The notes under the pieces: model-generated
The model's database searches: none
The model's input: only the letters and a program-made list of their open reading frames with translations
Told to the model about the DNA's origin: nothing
Shown: positions 24,397 through 36,076 of the stretch, piece after piece
Layout of the letters: each line of letters begins with the position of its first letter
How positions within the stretch are numbered: position 1 is the stretch's first letter
Source of the DNA: Scylla paramamosain
Taxonomy: Eukaryota; Arthropoda; Malacostraca; Decapoda; Portunidae
Assembly: GCF_035594125.1 (NCBI RefSeq)
Contig: NC_087198.1
Location: forward strand, 1,090,599-1,154,598
Length of the DNA stretch: 64,000 nt
Reading direction: 5' to 3'
Made by a program: the position numbers and the translations under genes

Positions 24397-24929
24397 CTCG
24401 GTACCTATGAAGATGAATAACAAAAAAAAAAAAAATCCTATTTTTTTATTTTATTACTTTTTTTTCTAAATAAAGAGTGTTATTTGTGGGTTTTAGCTTT
24501 TTGGTACTTAAGGAACTTAAAAACACTGATAATACACATTTATCGTAATGTCCTTTCGTTTCTTAAACATAAGGTTTTTTGCATGTATTTAAGTGTTTTT
24601 ATAGATAACATGATCAAAAACACTCAAAATATATGTTTTTGGTAATTTTATTCTCTTTCTCCATAAAAGGTGTTTTGCATGCGTTTTAGCGTTTTCGTAT
24701 GTAATTAGCTCAAAAACACTTAAAGGCAAGTTCTTGGTAAAAGTTGTTATTATTCCCATGTAATGTGATTCCCCTGCTTTTTAGTGCTTTATTGCCTAAC
24801 ACGCTCAAAAACACTCAAAAAACACTTTTCTGGTAATATCATTTTTTTTCCCCACATAAAGCTAGTTTTGCATGGAATTTGGGGTTTTGGTAACTAAGAA
24901 TGTGAAAAAAAACTCAAAACACAGGGTTT

Positions 24930-25095
24930 AGTAAGGTTGTTCTATTTCCTAATTAAAAGTGTTATTCATGAGTTTCAGCATTTTGGTATGTAAGAAACTT
25001 TTCTAATACACACATTTAGTAAGGTATTTCAGTTTCAAAATTAAAAATGTTATTGATGAGTTTCAGCTTTTTGGTATGTAAGAAACTTCTTTATG
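24930..25095 (+). repeat. Tandem duplication inside M4 (right-arm copy)
   Basis: Mirror partner of 5911-6070. The phrase 'ttggtatgtaagaaact' occurs twice about 90 bp apart, followed by a single 'cacgagtttttgag'. The normal M4 has this segment once. Confidence 0.8.
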
Positions 25096-25694
25096 TACAC
25101 GAGTTTTTGAGTATTTTACCTTGTGGTTCTTTTCAAACTATAAAACACTCATACACGTTTCTCGTAATGTCCTCTTCTTTGCCAATATAAAGTGCTTTCC
25201 ATTCATTTTTGGATTTTTTGTAGGTAACAAGCTCAAAAACACAACAAAATGTATCTTTTTGGTAATGTTATTCTTTTTCTTCATATTGGTTGGTTTGCAT
25301 CCGTTTTAGCGTTTTTCTACGTAAATTACTGAAAAGACACGTTTTAAGTAATATTATTCAGATTGCTGAAAAACACTCAAAAGACAGTTTTCTGGTAAAG
25401 TCGTGTAATTTCCCCATATAGGTGGATTTGCATGCACTTCAGAGTTTGTACATAACTCCGGAATAAAGTTAAAATTATTTCTTTTACAATGATTCTCATT
25501 GTATGAATCTCGGTACCTATGAAGATGAATAACAATTTTTTTTTTTCTCAATAAAAAGTTATTTGTGGGTTTTAGCTTCTTGGTACTTAAGGAACTTAAA
25601 AACACTCATAATACATGATTTTCGTAATGTCCTTTCATTTTCCAAAAATAGGGTTCTTTGCATGTATTTAGGCATTTTTATAGGTAACATGATC

Positions 25695-26803
25695 AAAAAC
25701 ACTCACAATACATGTTTCTGGTAATGTTATTCAGTTTCTCCATAAAGGGTGTTTTGCAAGCGTTTTAGCGTTTTGGTATGTAAGAAGCTCAAAAACACGT
25801 AAACGCAGGTTCTTGGTAAAAGTTGGTTTTATTCCCATGTAATGTGATTGCCCTCCTTTTTAGGGCTTTAGTGCCTATCACGCTCAAAAACACTCAAAAG
25901 ACACTTTTTTGGTAATGTCATTTTTTTTCCCACATAAAGCTAGTTTTGCATGCAATTTTTGGTTTTGGTAACTAAGAATGTGAAAAGCACTCAAAATACA
26001 TTCATTTGGTAAGATTGTTCTGTATTCTTAATTAAGAGTGTTATTTCTGAGTTTCAGCATTTTGGTATCTAAGAAACTTCTCCATATACACCGAGTTTTG
26101 CGATTTTTGCCTTGTGGCTGTTGTGAAACTATAAAACACTCATTATACACGTTTCTCGTAATGTCCTTTTGTATCCCAATATAGAGTGCTTTCCATCCAT
26201 TTTCGCGTTTTTTGAAGGTAAGAAGCTCAAAAACACTCAAAATATACCTTTTTGGTAATGTTATTCTATTTCTCCATATTCGTTGGTTTGCATCCGATTT
26301 AGCGTTTATCTACGTAAAACACTGAAAAGACACTTTTTCAGTAATTTTGTGATGGATGCCCACATTTAGTGACTTCCATATTATTTATCGTTTTGGTGGC
26401 TAACATGCTGAAAAAAAAACACAAAAGACAGGTTTCTGGTAAGGTCGTTTAATTTCCCCATATAGGTGGCTTTGCATGCACTTTAGGGTTTGGTACATAA
26501 CAGTCCGAAAAAAAAGCTAAAATTAACTCTTTTTCATAATGTTCTTTTTTCACACAACTTCCCTGAATTTTTGGCAGAATTTTAGCATCTCGGTACCTAT
26601 GAAGATGAATAAAAAAAAATCCTATTTTTCTATTTATTTATTTATTTATTTTTCTCTATAAAGAGTGTTATTTGTGGGTTTTAGCTTTTTGGTACTTAAA
26701 GAACTTAAAAACACTCATAATACACGTTTCTCGAAATGTCCTTTCGTTTCCCAAACATAAGATTCTTTGCATGTATTTAAGCGTTTTTATAGGTAACATG
26801 ATC
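25695..26803 (+). repeat. Reference HOR unit (M1-M11, 1109 bp)
   Basis: A clean complete unit, useful as the type copy. Monomer starts read by eye are M1 25695, M2 25791, M3 25886, M4 25983, M5 26133, M6 26229, M7 26316, M8 26411, M9 26508, M10 about 26608 and M11 26707. The next M1 starts at 26804. Lengths are 96, 95, 97, 150, 96, 87, 95, 97, about 100, about 99 and 97 bp. M4 is about 1.5 monomers long. M10 opens with an A-run followed by a TTTA-type microsatellite, the most length-variable part of the unit. M1 is usually preceded by 'aacatgatc' and M2 by 'gagctc'. This unit pairs with the left palindrome arm around 4.2-5.3 kb. Confidence 0.9.
26608..26660 (+). repeat. A-run plus (TTTA)n tract inside M10
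   Basis: Between the 'gaagatgaat' end of M9 and the 'ctctataaagagtg' part of M10 there is an A-run followed by several TTTA steps. The same place in nearly every HOR holds a poly-A plus TTTA or AAAT tract of different length and pattern. It behaves as a built-in microsatellite of the HOR. Because it mutates by slippage, its length is not a reliable pedigree marker. Confidence 0.85.
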
Positions 26804-28160
26804 AAAAACACTCAAAATACATGTTTTTGGTAATGTTATTCCGTTACTAAATAAAGGGTGTTTTATATGCGTTTTAGCGTTCTGGTATATAAGGAGCTCA
26901 AAAACACTTAGAAAAACACTTGGTAAAAGTTGATTTTATTCCCATGTAATGTGATTGCCCTGCTTTTTAGTGCTTTATTGCCTATCATGCTAAAAAAAAA
27001 AAAAAAAACACTTAAAAGACACTTTTCTGGTAATGTCATTTTTTTCCCACATAACGCTACTTTCACATAAACTTTGGGGTTTTGGTAACTAAGAATGTGA
27101 AAAACACTCAAAATACACGCATTTGGTAAGGCTGTTCTGTTTCTCAATTGATAGTGTTATTCAGGAGTTTTACCATTTTGGTATCTAAGAAACTTCTTCA
27201 TATATACGAGTTTTTGCGTTTTTTGTCTTGTGATTCTTCAGAATCTATAAAACACTCATTATACACGTTTTTCGTAATGTCCTTTTGTTAACCAATAGAG
27301 AGAGCTTTCCATCCATTTTCGTGTTTTTTTGGAAGTAAAAAGCTAAAAAAAAAACTCAAAATATACCTTTTTGGTAATCTTATTCAATTTCTTTATATTG
27401 GTTGGCTTGCATCCGTTTTAGCGTTTTTTCAACGTAAAACACGAAAAAGACACGTTTAAAGTAATTTTGTTTTGGATTACCACATAGAATGACTTCAATA
27501 TTATTTATTGTTTTGATGACTAACATGCTCAAAAACACTAGAAACACCGGTTTCTCGTAAAGTCGTCTGATTTCTCCATATAATTGGGTTTGCATGCACT
27601 TCATGGTTTGGTACATAACAGTCCGAAAAAAAAGCTAAAATTAACATTTTTGATAATGTTCTTTTTACACATAGTTTCCCTGAATTTTGCCAGAATTTTG
27701 GCATCTCAGTACCTATGAAGAAGAATAACAAAAAAAAACCTATTTTTTTTATTTCTTTATTTTTTTTTTCTTTATAAAGAGGTTTTAGCTTTTTGGTACT
27801 TATGGAACTTAAAAACACCCATAATACACGTTTTTCGTAATGTCCTTTCGTTTCCCAGACATGGGGTTCTTAGCATGTGTTTAAGTGTTTTTAGAGGTAA
27901 CATGATCAAAAACACTCAAAATATATGTTTTTGGTAATGTTAATCTGTTTCTCCATAAAGGGTGTTTTGCATGTGTTTTAGCGTTTTGGTATATAAGGAG
28001 TTAAAAAACACTTAAAGGCAAGTTCTTGGTAAAAGTTGGTTTTATTCCGTTGTAATGTGATTGCCCTCCTTTTTAGTGCTTTATTGCCTAACTCTCTCAA
28101 AAACCCTCAAAAGACACTTTTCTGGTTAAATCATTTTTTTTTCCCACATAAAGCTTGTTT

Positions 28161-28445
28161 TTTATTATTATTATTAAACATAACGGAGAAGGCAGAGTGG
28201 GACGAGCGCAAGCGCTATAAGTTGCCAGATGACAACCCCCACCCACCTTGACCGTAGAAAGAAGAAAGGAAAAGCAATTAGCACAATAGTAGGATGAAAT
28301 CAGAGCAGGAGAAAATAGGTTAAACAATTATAAAGAACGCCTCAACGAACTGAGAATTATTAAAACTCACAAAAAAATTCAACAAAAAAAATCAACAATT
28401 CGGACTTATTTAATATATGTCAGACAACACGAGTAAATGTAGTAT
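28161..28445 (-). mobile_element. SINE-like or LINE 3'-end insertion with (TAA)n tail
   Basis: A segment of about 285 bp unlike the satellite, more GC-rich at its left part. Read on the minus strand it ends in 'gtttaataataataa', a (TAA)n tail, preceded by a small hairpin ('agcgcttgcgct'). This fits the 3' end of a non-LTR element or a SINE that borrows such a tail. TAA tails are known in the I superfamily, but I do not recognise the family. I see no RT motif and no clear tRNA-type A or B box. About 22 bp of M3 is missing at the site, compared with the mirror position near 2810-2840, and no target duplication is visible. Confidence 0.55.
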
Positions 28446-28940
28446 AACTAAGAATGTGAAAAACACTCAAAATACACGCATTTAGTAATGTTATTCTGTT
28501 TCTTAATTAAGAGTGTTATTCAGGAGTTTCAGCATTTTGGTATCTAAAAAACTTCTCCATATACACTAGTTTTTGCGTTTTTTGCTTTGTGGTTCTTGTG
28601 AAACTATAAAATACTCATTATACACGTTTCTCGTAATGTCTTTTTGTTTCCCAATATAGAGTGCTTTCCATCTGTTTTCGCGTTTTTTTTTTTTTTTTGT
28701 TGGTTACAAGCTCAAAAATACTTAAAATATATCTTTTTGGTAATGTTATTCTATTTCTTTATATTGGTCTGTTTGCATCAGTTTTAACGTTTTTTACGTA
28801 AAACACTGAAAAGACACGTTTTCAGTAATTTTGTTTTGGATTCCCATATAGAGTGACTTCCATATTATTTATCGTTTTGGTGCTTAACATGCTGAAAACA
28901 CTCAAAAGACAGTTTTCTTGTAAAGTCGTTTAATTTCCTC

Positions 28941-29466
28941 GTAGAAAAACGTTAAAACGGATGCAAACCAACGAATATGAAAAAATAGAATAATATTACC
29001 AGAAAAGTATATTTTGTGTGTTTTTGAGCTTGTTACATAAAAAAACGCAAAAATGGATGCAAAGCACTGTATATTAGGAAAAAAAAAATGGACATAACGA
29101 AAAACATATATAATGAGTGTTTTATAGTTTCACCAGAATCACAAGGCAAACAACGCAAAAACTCATTTGTGTGGAGAAGTTTCTAAGATACCAAAATGCT
29201 GAAACTCATGAATAACACTCTTAATCAACAAACAGAACAACCTTACTAAATGCGTGTATTTTGAGTGTTTTTTTTTACATTCTTAGTTACCACAACCCCA
29301 AATTGCATGCGAAACTAACTTTATGTGAGAAAAAAATGACATTACCAGAAATGTGTCTTTGAGTGTTTTTGAGCATGTTAGGCAATAAAGCACTAAAAAG
29401 CAGAGCAATCACATTACATGGGAATAAAACCAACTTTTACGAAAAATTTGCCTTTTAGTGTTTTCG
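28941..29466 (-). repeat. Satellite block, minus orientation (M6-M2)
   Basis: Mirror of 1762-2291. It starts at the type C fold-back and ends at the mirror of type B ('ttttcgacacgcatttag'). It contains a repeat of the 28.4-28.9 kb monomers in the opposite sense, so the two sides of 28940 form a local hairpin-capable inverted repeat with M7-M8 as the loop. Confidence 0.8.
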
Positions 29467-29940
29467 ACACGCATTTAGTAAGGTTGTTCTGTTTCTCAAT
29501 TAAAAGTGTTATTCATGAGTTTCAGCATTTAAGTATCTAGGAAGCTTTTCCATATACACGAGTTTTTGCGTTTTTTGGCTTGTGGTTTTTCTGAACTATA
29601 AAACATTCATTATACACTTTTCTCGCAATGTCCCTTTGTTTCCCAATATAGAGAGTTTTGTATCAATTTTGTGTTTTTTTGTATGTAACAAGCTCAAAAA
29701 CACTCAAAATATATATTTTTGGTAATATTTTTCTGCTTCTTGATATTGGTTGGTTTGCATCAGTTTTAGCGTTTTTCTACGTAAAACACTGAGAAGACAA
29801 GTTTTCAGTAATTTTCTTTTGGATTCCCACATAGAGAGAGTTCCTTATTATTTATCGTTTTGCTGGCTAACATGCTGAAAACACTCAAAAGACAGATTTC
29901 TGGTAAGGTCTCTTATTTCCTCATATGCGAGGGCTTGCAT
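29467..29940 (+). repeat. Inverted cassette, full-length form
   Basis: Mirror of 1286-1761, with the full M4 segment ('aagtatctaggaagc'). The satellite at the LINE-equivalent site (near 29865) is uninterrupted. It ends at the mirror type A junction, 'gcttgcatgtcttttgag'. Confidence 0.85.
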
Positions 29941-31889
29941 GTCTTTTGAGTGTTTTTGAACGTGTTACGCAATAAAGCACTAAAAGGAAGGGCAATCACA
30001 TTATATGGGAATAAAACCAACCTTTACCAAGAACTTGCCATTAAGTGTTTTTTGAGCTCCTTACATACCAAAACGCTAAAACGCATGCAAAATACATTTG
30101 ATGGAGAAACAGAATAATATTACCAAATCCATGCATTTTGAGTGTTTTTGATCATGTTATCTATAAAAACGCTTAAATACATGCAAAGAACCTTATGTTT
30201 GGGAAACGAAAGGACATTACGAGAAACGTGTATTATGAGTGTTTTTTTAAGTTCCTTCAGTTCCTAAAAGCTAAAACCCACAAATAACACTCTTTATTTA
30301 GAAAAAAAAATAATAAACAAAAAATAAAAAAATAGGATTTTTTTTGTTATTTATCTTTATAGGTACCGAGATGCCAAAATTCTGCCAGAATTCAGGGAAT
30401 TTATTTGGAAAAAAGAACATCAACAAAAAAGTTAATTATAGCTTTTTTTTCGGATTGTTATGTACCTAACCCTAAAGTGCTTGCAAAGCCACCTATATAA
30501 AGAAGTTAAACGACTTTACCAGAAACCTGTCTTTTCAGTGTTTTTCAGCATGTTAAGCACCAATACGATAAATAATATGGAAGTTTGTCAATATGTGAAT
30601 CCAAAAGAAAATTCCTGAAAACGTGTCTTTTCAGTGTTTTACGTAGAAAAACGTTAAAGCCGATGCAAACCAACCTATATGAAGAAATAGAATAACATTA
30701 CCAAAAAGATATATTTTGAGTGTTTTTGAGCTTGTTACCTACAAAAAAAATGCAAAAATGGATGTAAAGCACTCAATATTAGGAAACAAAAGGACATTAC
30801 GAGAAAAGTGTATAATGAGTGTTTTATAGTTTTAAAAGAACCACAAGGCAATAAACGCAAAAACCTCGTGTATATAGAAAAATTTCTTACATAGCAAAAA
30901 AAGATGAAATGCATGAATAACACTTTTAATCGAAAAACAGAACTACCTTACCAAATTGTGTATTTTGAGTGTTTTTCACATTCTTAGTTACGAAAATGCC
31001 AAATTACATGCGAAACTACCTTCATATGGGAAAAAAAAAAATGACTACCAAAAAAGTGTCTTTTTAGTGTTTTTGAGCGTGATATGCAACAAAGCACTAA
31101 AAAGCACAACAATCACATTACATGGGAATAAAACCAACTTTTACGAAGAACTTGCCTTTAAGTGTTTTTTAACTCCTTACATACCAAATCGCTAAAACGC
31201 ATGCAAAACACCCTTAATGGAGAAACAGAATAACATTACGAAAAACATGTATTTTGAGTGTTTTTGATCATGTAACCTATAAAAACGCGTAAATACATGT
31301 AAAGAACCCTATGTTTGTATAACAAAAGGACATTACGAAAATCGTGTATTATGAGTGTTTTTAAGTTACTTAAGTACCAAAAAGCTAAAACCCACAAATA
31401 ACACTCTTTATAGAGATAATTTTTTTTGTTATTCATCTTCATAGTTACCGAGATACCAAAATTCTGGCAAAATTCATGGAAATTTTGTAAAAAAAAACAA
31501 AAAAAATTTTAGTTTTTTTCCGGAGTTATGTACAATCCCTGAAGTGTATGCAAATCCACCTATACGGGGAAATTACACGACTTTACCAGAAACCTGTCTT
31601 TTGAGTGTTTTTCAGCAATATCAACAATATTTCTGAAAATGTGTCTTTTCAGTGATTTACGTAGAAAAACGCTAAAACGGATGTAAACCAACCAATATGA
31701 AGAAATAGAATAATATTACCAAAAAGATATATTTTGATGTGTTTTTGAGCTTGTTACCTACAAAAAAAGAAAAAAATGTATGGAAAGCACTTTATATTGG
31801 CAAATAAAAGGACATTACGAGAAACGTGTATGAGTGTTTTATAGCTTGACAAGAGCCAGAAGGAAAAAAACTCAAAAACTCGTGTAAAA

Positions 31890-32052
31890 TAAAGAAGTTT
31901 CTTACATACCAAAAAGCTGAAACTCATAAACAACACTTTTAATTTTGAAACAGAAATACCTTACCAAATGTGTGTATTAGAAAAGTTTCTTACATACCAA
32001 AATGCTGGAACTCATGAATAATATTTTTAATTAAGAAATAGAACAACCTTAC
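31890..32052 (-). repeat. Tandem duplication inside M4 (third copy)
   Basis: The phrase 'agtttcttacataccaaaa' occurs twice about 90 bp apart, as at 5911-6070 and in the same orientation. This supports direct duplication of the 5.4-13.5 kb block to 31.4-37.4 kb. Confidence 0.8.
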
Positions 32053-35000
32053 ACTATGCCTGTTTTGAGTTTTTTTTCACATTCTTAGTTACCAAAACCC
32101 CATATTTCATGCAAAACTAGCTTTATGTAAGAAAAAAAAAAAAGATATTACAAGAAAAGTGTTTTTTGAGTGCTTTTGAGCGTGTTAGGCAATAAAGCAC
32201 TAAAAAGCAGGGTAATAACATTACATGGGAATAAAAACAACTTTCACCAAGAACTTCCCTTCAAGTGTTTTTGAGCTCATTACATACCAAAACGCTAAAA
32301 CGCATGCAAAACACCTTTTATAGAGAAACAAAATAAAATTACCAAAAACATATATTTTGATTGTTTAGATCATGTTATCTATAAAAATGCTTAAATACAT
32401 GCAAAGAACCTTATGTTTGCGAAACGAAATGACATTACGAGAAATGTGTATTATAAGTGTTTTTAAGTTCCTTAAGTACCAAAAAGTTAAAACCCACAAA
32501 TAACACTTTATTTTAAAAAAAGTAAGAAAATAAAAAAAAAATAGGATTTTTTTTTTGTTATTCATCTTCACAGGTACTGAGATTCCAAATTTCTGGGAAA
32601 TTTCAGGGCTATTATATGATAAAAGAAAATTATAAAAAAAGTTAATTTTAGCTTTTTTTTCGGACTGTTATATACCAAACCCTAAAGTGCATCCAAGGAC
32701 TCCTATATGAGGAAAATAAACGACCTTACCAGAAATCTGTTTTTTGAGTGTTTTTCAGCATGTTAGGCACCAAAACGATAAATAATAAGGAACTCACTCT
32801 ATATGAGAATCCAAAACAAAATTGCTGAAAACGTCTCTTTTCAGTGTTTTACGTAGAAAAACGCTGAAACGGATGCAAACCAACCAATATCAAGAAATAG
32901 AAAAACATTACCAAAAAGGTATATTTTGAGTGTTTTTGAGCATGTTACCTACAAAAAAGGGAAAATTGATGCAAAGCACTCTATATAAGAAAAGAAAAGG
33001 ACTTTGCAAGAAAAGTGTATAATGAGTTTTTTATAGTTCAAACGAACCAAAAGGCTAAAAACACAAAAACTCGTGTATATGGAGAATGTTCCTAGATACG
33101 AAAATGCTGAAACTCATGAATAACACTCTTAATTGAGAAACAGAACAACCTTACTAAATGCGTGTATTTTGCGAGCTTTTCACATTCTTAGTTATCAATA
33201 CCCCAAATTGCATGCGAAACCACCTTTATGTGAGGAAAAAAATGACATTACCAGAAAAGTGTCTTTTAAGTGTTTTTGAGCGTGATAGGCAATAAAGCAC
33301 TAAAAAGCACGGCAATCATATTACATTGGAATAACACCAATTTATACCAAAAAACTTGCCTTTAAGTATTTTTGAACTCTTTATATAACAAACCGCTAAA
33401 ACGCATGCAAAACAAACTTTATGGAGAAACAGAATAACAATACCAAAAACATATATTTTGAGCGTTTTTTGATCATGTTATCTATAAAAACGTTTAAATA
33501 CCTGCAAAGAACATTATGTTTGGGAAACAAAAGGACTTTACGAGAAACGTGTATTATAAGTGTTTTTTAAGTTCCTTCAGTACCAAAAAGCTAAAACCCA
33601 CAAATAACTTTCTTTATTTAGAAAATAAAAAAAAAATAAAAAAATATATAAAATAGGATTTTTTTTTTTTTTTTTTTTATTCATCTTCATAGTACCGAGA
33701 TGCCAATATTCTGGGAAAATTCAGGGCATTCATATGATAAAAGAATATTATCAAAAAAGATAATTTCAGGTTTTTTTTTTTTCAAACTGTTATGTACCAA
33801 ACCCTAAAGTGCATGCAAAGCCTCCTATATGAAGAAATTTAACGATCTTACCAGAAATCTGTGTTTTTAGTGTTTTTTAGCATGTTAAGCACCAAAACGA
33901 TAAATAATAAGGAACTCACCTCTATATGGGAATCCAAAGTTACTGAAAACGTGTCTTCTCAGTGTTTTACGTAGAAAAACGCTAAAACGGATGGAAAGCA
34001 ACCAATATCAAGGAATAGAAAAACGTTACTAAAAAGGTATATTTTGAGTGTTTTTGAGCTTATTACCTACAAAAAACGCAAAAATTGATGCAAAGCACTC
34101 TATATTGGTAAACAAAAGGACATTGCAAGAAAAGTGAATAATGATTGATTTATAGTTCAAAAGAACCACTAGGCAAAAAACGCAAAATCTCGTGTATATG
34201 GAGAGGTTTCCTAGATACAAAAATGCTAAAACTCATGAATAACACTCCTAATTGAGAAACAGATCAACCTTAATAAATGCGTGTATTTTGAGTGCTTTTC
34301 ACATTCTAAGTTACCAAAACCCCAAATTGCATGGGAAAATAGATTTGTGGGAATAAAAAATTACTTTACCAGAAAAATGTCTTTTAAGTGTTTTTGAGCG
34401 TGATAGGCAATAAAGCACTAAAAAGAAGGGCAATCACATTACATTGGAGGAAAACGAATATTTACGAAGAACTTGCCTTTAAGTGTTTTTGAGCTCCTTA
34501 TAACCAAAACATTAAAACGCCTGCAAAACACTCTTTATGGTGAAACAGAATAATATTACCAAAAACATATATTTTGAGTATATTTGATTATGTTACCAAT
34601 GAAAACGTTTAAATACATGCAAAGAATACTATTTTTGGGAAACGAAAGGAGATTACGAGAAACGTGTATTATGAGTGTTTTTTACTTCATTAATTACCAA
34701 AAAGCTAAAAGCCACAAATAACACTCTTTATTGAGAAACAATAAATAAATAAAAAAAAATACGATATTTTTTTTCTTTCTTATTCATATTCACTGGTACC
34801 GAGATACCAAAATTCGGGCAAAATTCAGGAAATTATGTAAAATAAGAACATTATCAAAAAAAATAAATTTAGCTTTTTTTTCGGACTATTATGTACCAAA
34901 CGCCTAAAATGCATGCAAAGCCACCTATATGGGGAGATTAAACGTTTTTGTCAGAAAACGGTCTTATGAGTGTTTTACAGCATCTTAGGAACCAACATGA

Positions 35001-36023
35001 TAAATAACATGGAAGACAATCTATATGGGAATCCAAAACAATATTACTAAAAACGTGTCTTTTCGGTGTTTTACGTAGAAAAACGCTAAAACGGATGCAA
35101 ACCAACCAATATGAAGGAATGAAATAACATTACCAAAAAGTTATATTTTGAGTGTTTTTGAAATTGTTACCTACAAAAAACGCGAAAATAGATGGAAAGC
35201 TCTCTATATTGGGAAGCAAAAGGACATTACGAGAAACGTGTATAATGTGTGTTTTATAATTTCACAAGAACTACAAGGGAAAATCGCAAAAACTCGTGTA
35301 TATAGAGAAGTTTCTTACATTCCAAAATGCTGAAACTCTGGAACAACACTTTTAATTGAGAAACAGAACAATCTTACTAAATGCGTGTATTTTGAGTGCT
35401 TTTCACATCCTTAGTTACCAAAACCCTAAATTGCATGCGAAACCAGCTTTATGTGGGAAAAAATAACATTACCAGAAAAATGTCTTTTGAGTGTTTTTGA
35501 GCGTGTTAGGCAATAAAGCACTAAAAAGCAGGGCAATCACATTACATTGAAATAAAACCAATTTTTAACAAGAACTTGCCTTTAAGTGTATTTAAGCTCC
35601 TTATATACCAAAACACTAAAATGCATGCAAAATACACTTGATGGTGAAACAGAATAACATTACCAAAAACATGTCTTTTGAGTGTTTTTGATCATATTAC
35701 CAATAAAAACGCTTAAATACATGCAAGGAACTCTATTTTTGGGAAACAAAAGGTCATTACGAGAAAGGTGTATTATGAGTGTTTTTAAGTTCATTAAGTA
35801 CGAAAAAGCTAAAAGCCACAAATTACACTCTTTATTGAGAAAAAAATAAATAAATAAAAAAATACGATATTTTTTTTTCATTCTTATTCATCTTCACAGG
35901 TAAGGAAGTGCCAAAATTCGGGCAAAGTTCAGAAAATTATATAAAATAAGAACATTATCAAAAAAGTTACATTTAGCTTTTTTTTTGGACTGTTTTGTAT
36001 CAAACTCCTACCTAAATTGCATG

Positions 36024-36076
36024 CAAAGCATGGGGGACATTAAAGCATGGGGGAAATTAAAGCATGGGGAAATTAA
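36024..36076 (-). repeat. Three tandem copies of a 17-18-bp word
   Basis: 'aaagcatgggggacatt', 'aaagcatgggggaaatt' and 'aaagcatggggaaatt' follow one another inside reverse M8. The related copy near 10090-10110 has this once. It is a small private slippage-type triplication. Confidence 0.8.

Larger units (their letters stand above)
19993..28940 (+). repeat. Satellite block, plus orientation, about 8 HORs
   Basis: The most regular stretch of the window, with M1 starts at 21263, 22390, 23499, 24615, 25695, 26804 and 27908. It mirrors 2292-11010. Private features are a triple 'ttggtatata' near 21340-21381, a 20-bp duplication at 24351-24396 and an unrelated insertion at 28161-28445. It ends with M8 folding back at 28940 ('tttcctcgtagaaaaacg'). 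Confidence 0.85.
1..31227. repeat. Giant inverted repeat (palindrome), at least 31 kb
   Basis: Orientation flips, private deletions and sequence variants mirror each other around about 16.35 kb. Paired landmarks are 1285 with 29940, 1762 with 29466, 2291 with 28940, 10385 with about 20625, 11011 with 19992, and 13508 with 19687. The sums of paired positions drift only by the lengths of the LINE (left arm), the 285-bp insertion (right arm) and a roughly 500-bp deletion near 15.4 kb. A hand alignment of 4736-4960 with the reverse complement of about 26015-26240 shows 6 mismatches in about 227 bp. Both share the unusual variants 'ccttgtggctgttgtg' and 'ttgtatcccaat' (plus-strand sense). The palindrome may continue left of the window. 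Confidence 0.9.
16706..31227 (+). repeat. Right palindrome arm
   Basis: This arm mirrors the left arm from M6 at 16706 outward to about 31227, the partner of window position 1. It includes the cassette at 19687-19992, a long plus-oriented run of HORs (19993-28940), the fold-back at 28940 and a second cassette at 29467-29940. It lacks the LINE: the matching site near 19753 is an uninterrupted satellite sequence. It has its own private insertion at 28161-28445 and a private deletion with a 20-bp duplication near 24351-24396. Confidence 0.85.

Noticed and set aside
26707..26803. Possible CENP-B box in M11 ('tttcgtttcccaaac')
   Set aside because: It does not match the required CGGG core or spacing of the CENP-B box. 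No other monomer matches either.
28036..28327. Open frames across the (TAA)n-tailed insertion
   Set aside because: They run from satellite into the insertion, show no recognisable domain, and are not supported by any conserved motif.
1..31227. Palindrome as a simple assembly or fold-back read artefact
   Set aside because: The arms differ by point changes, a 2.2-kb LINE, a 285-bp insertion, a deletion of about 500 bp and several small private events. Such differences do not arise from one molecule being read twice, though read-level proof is still needed.
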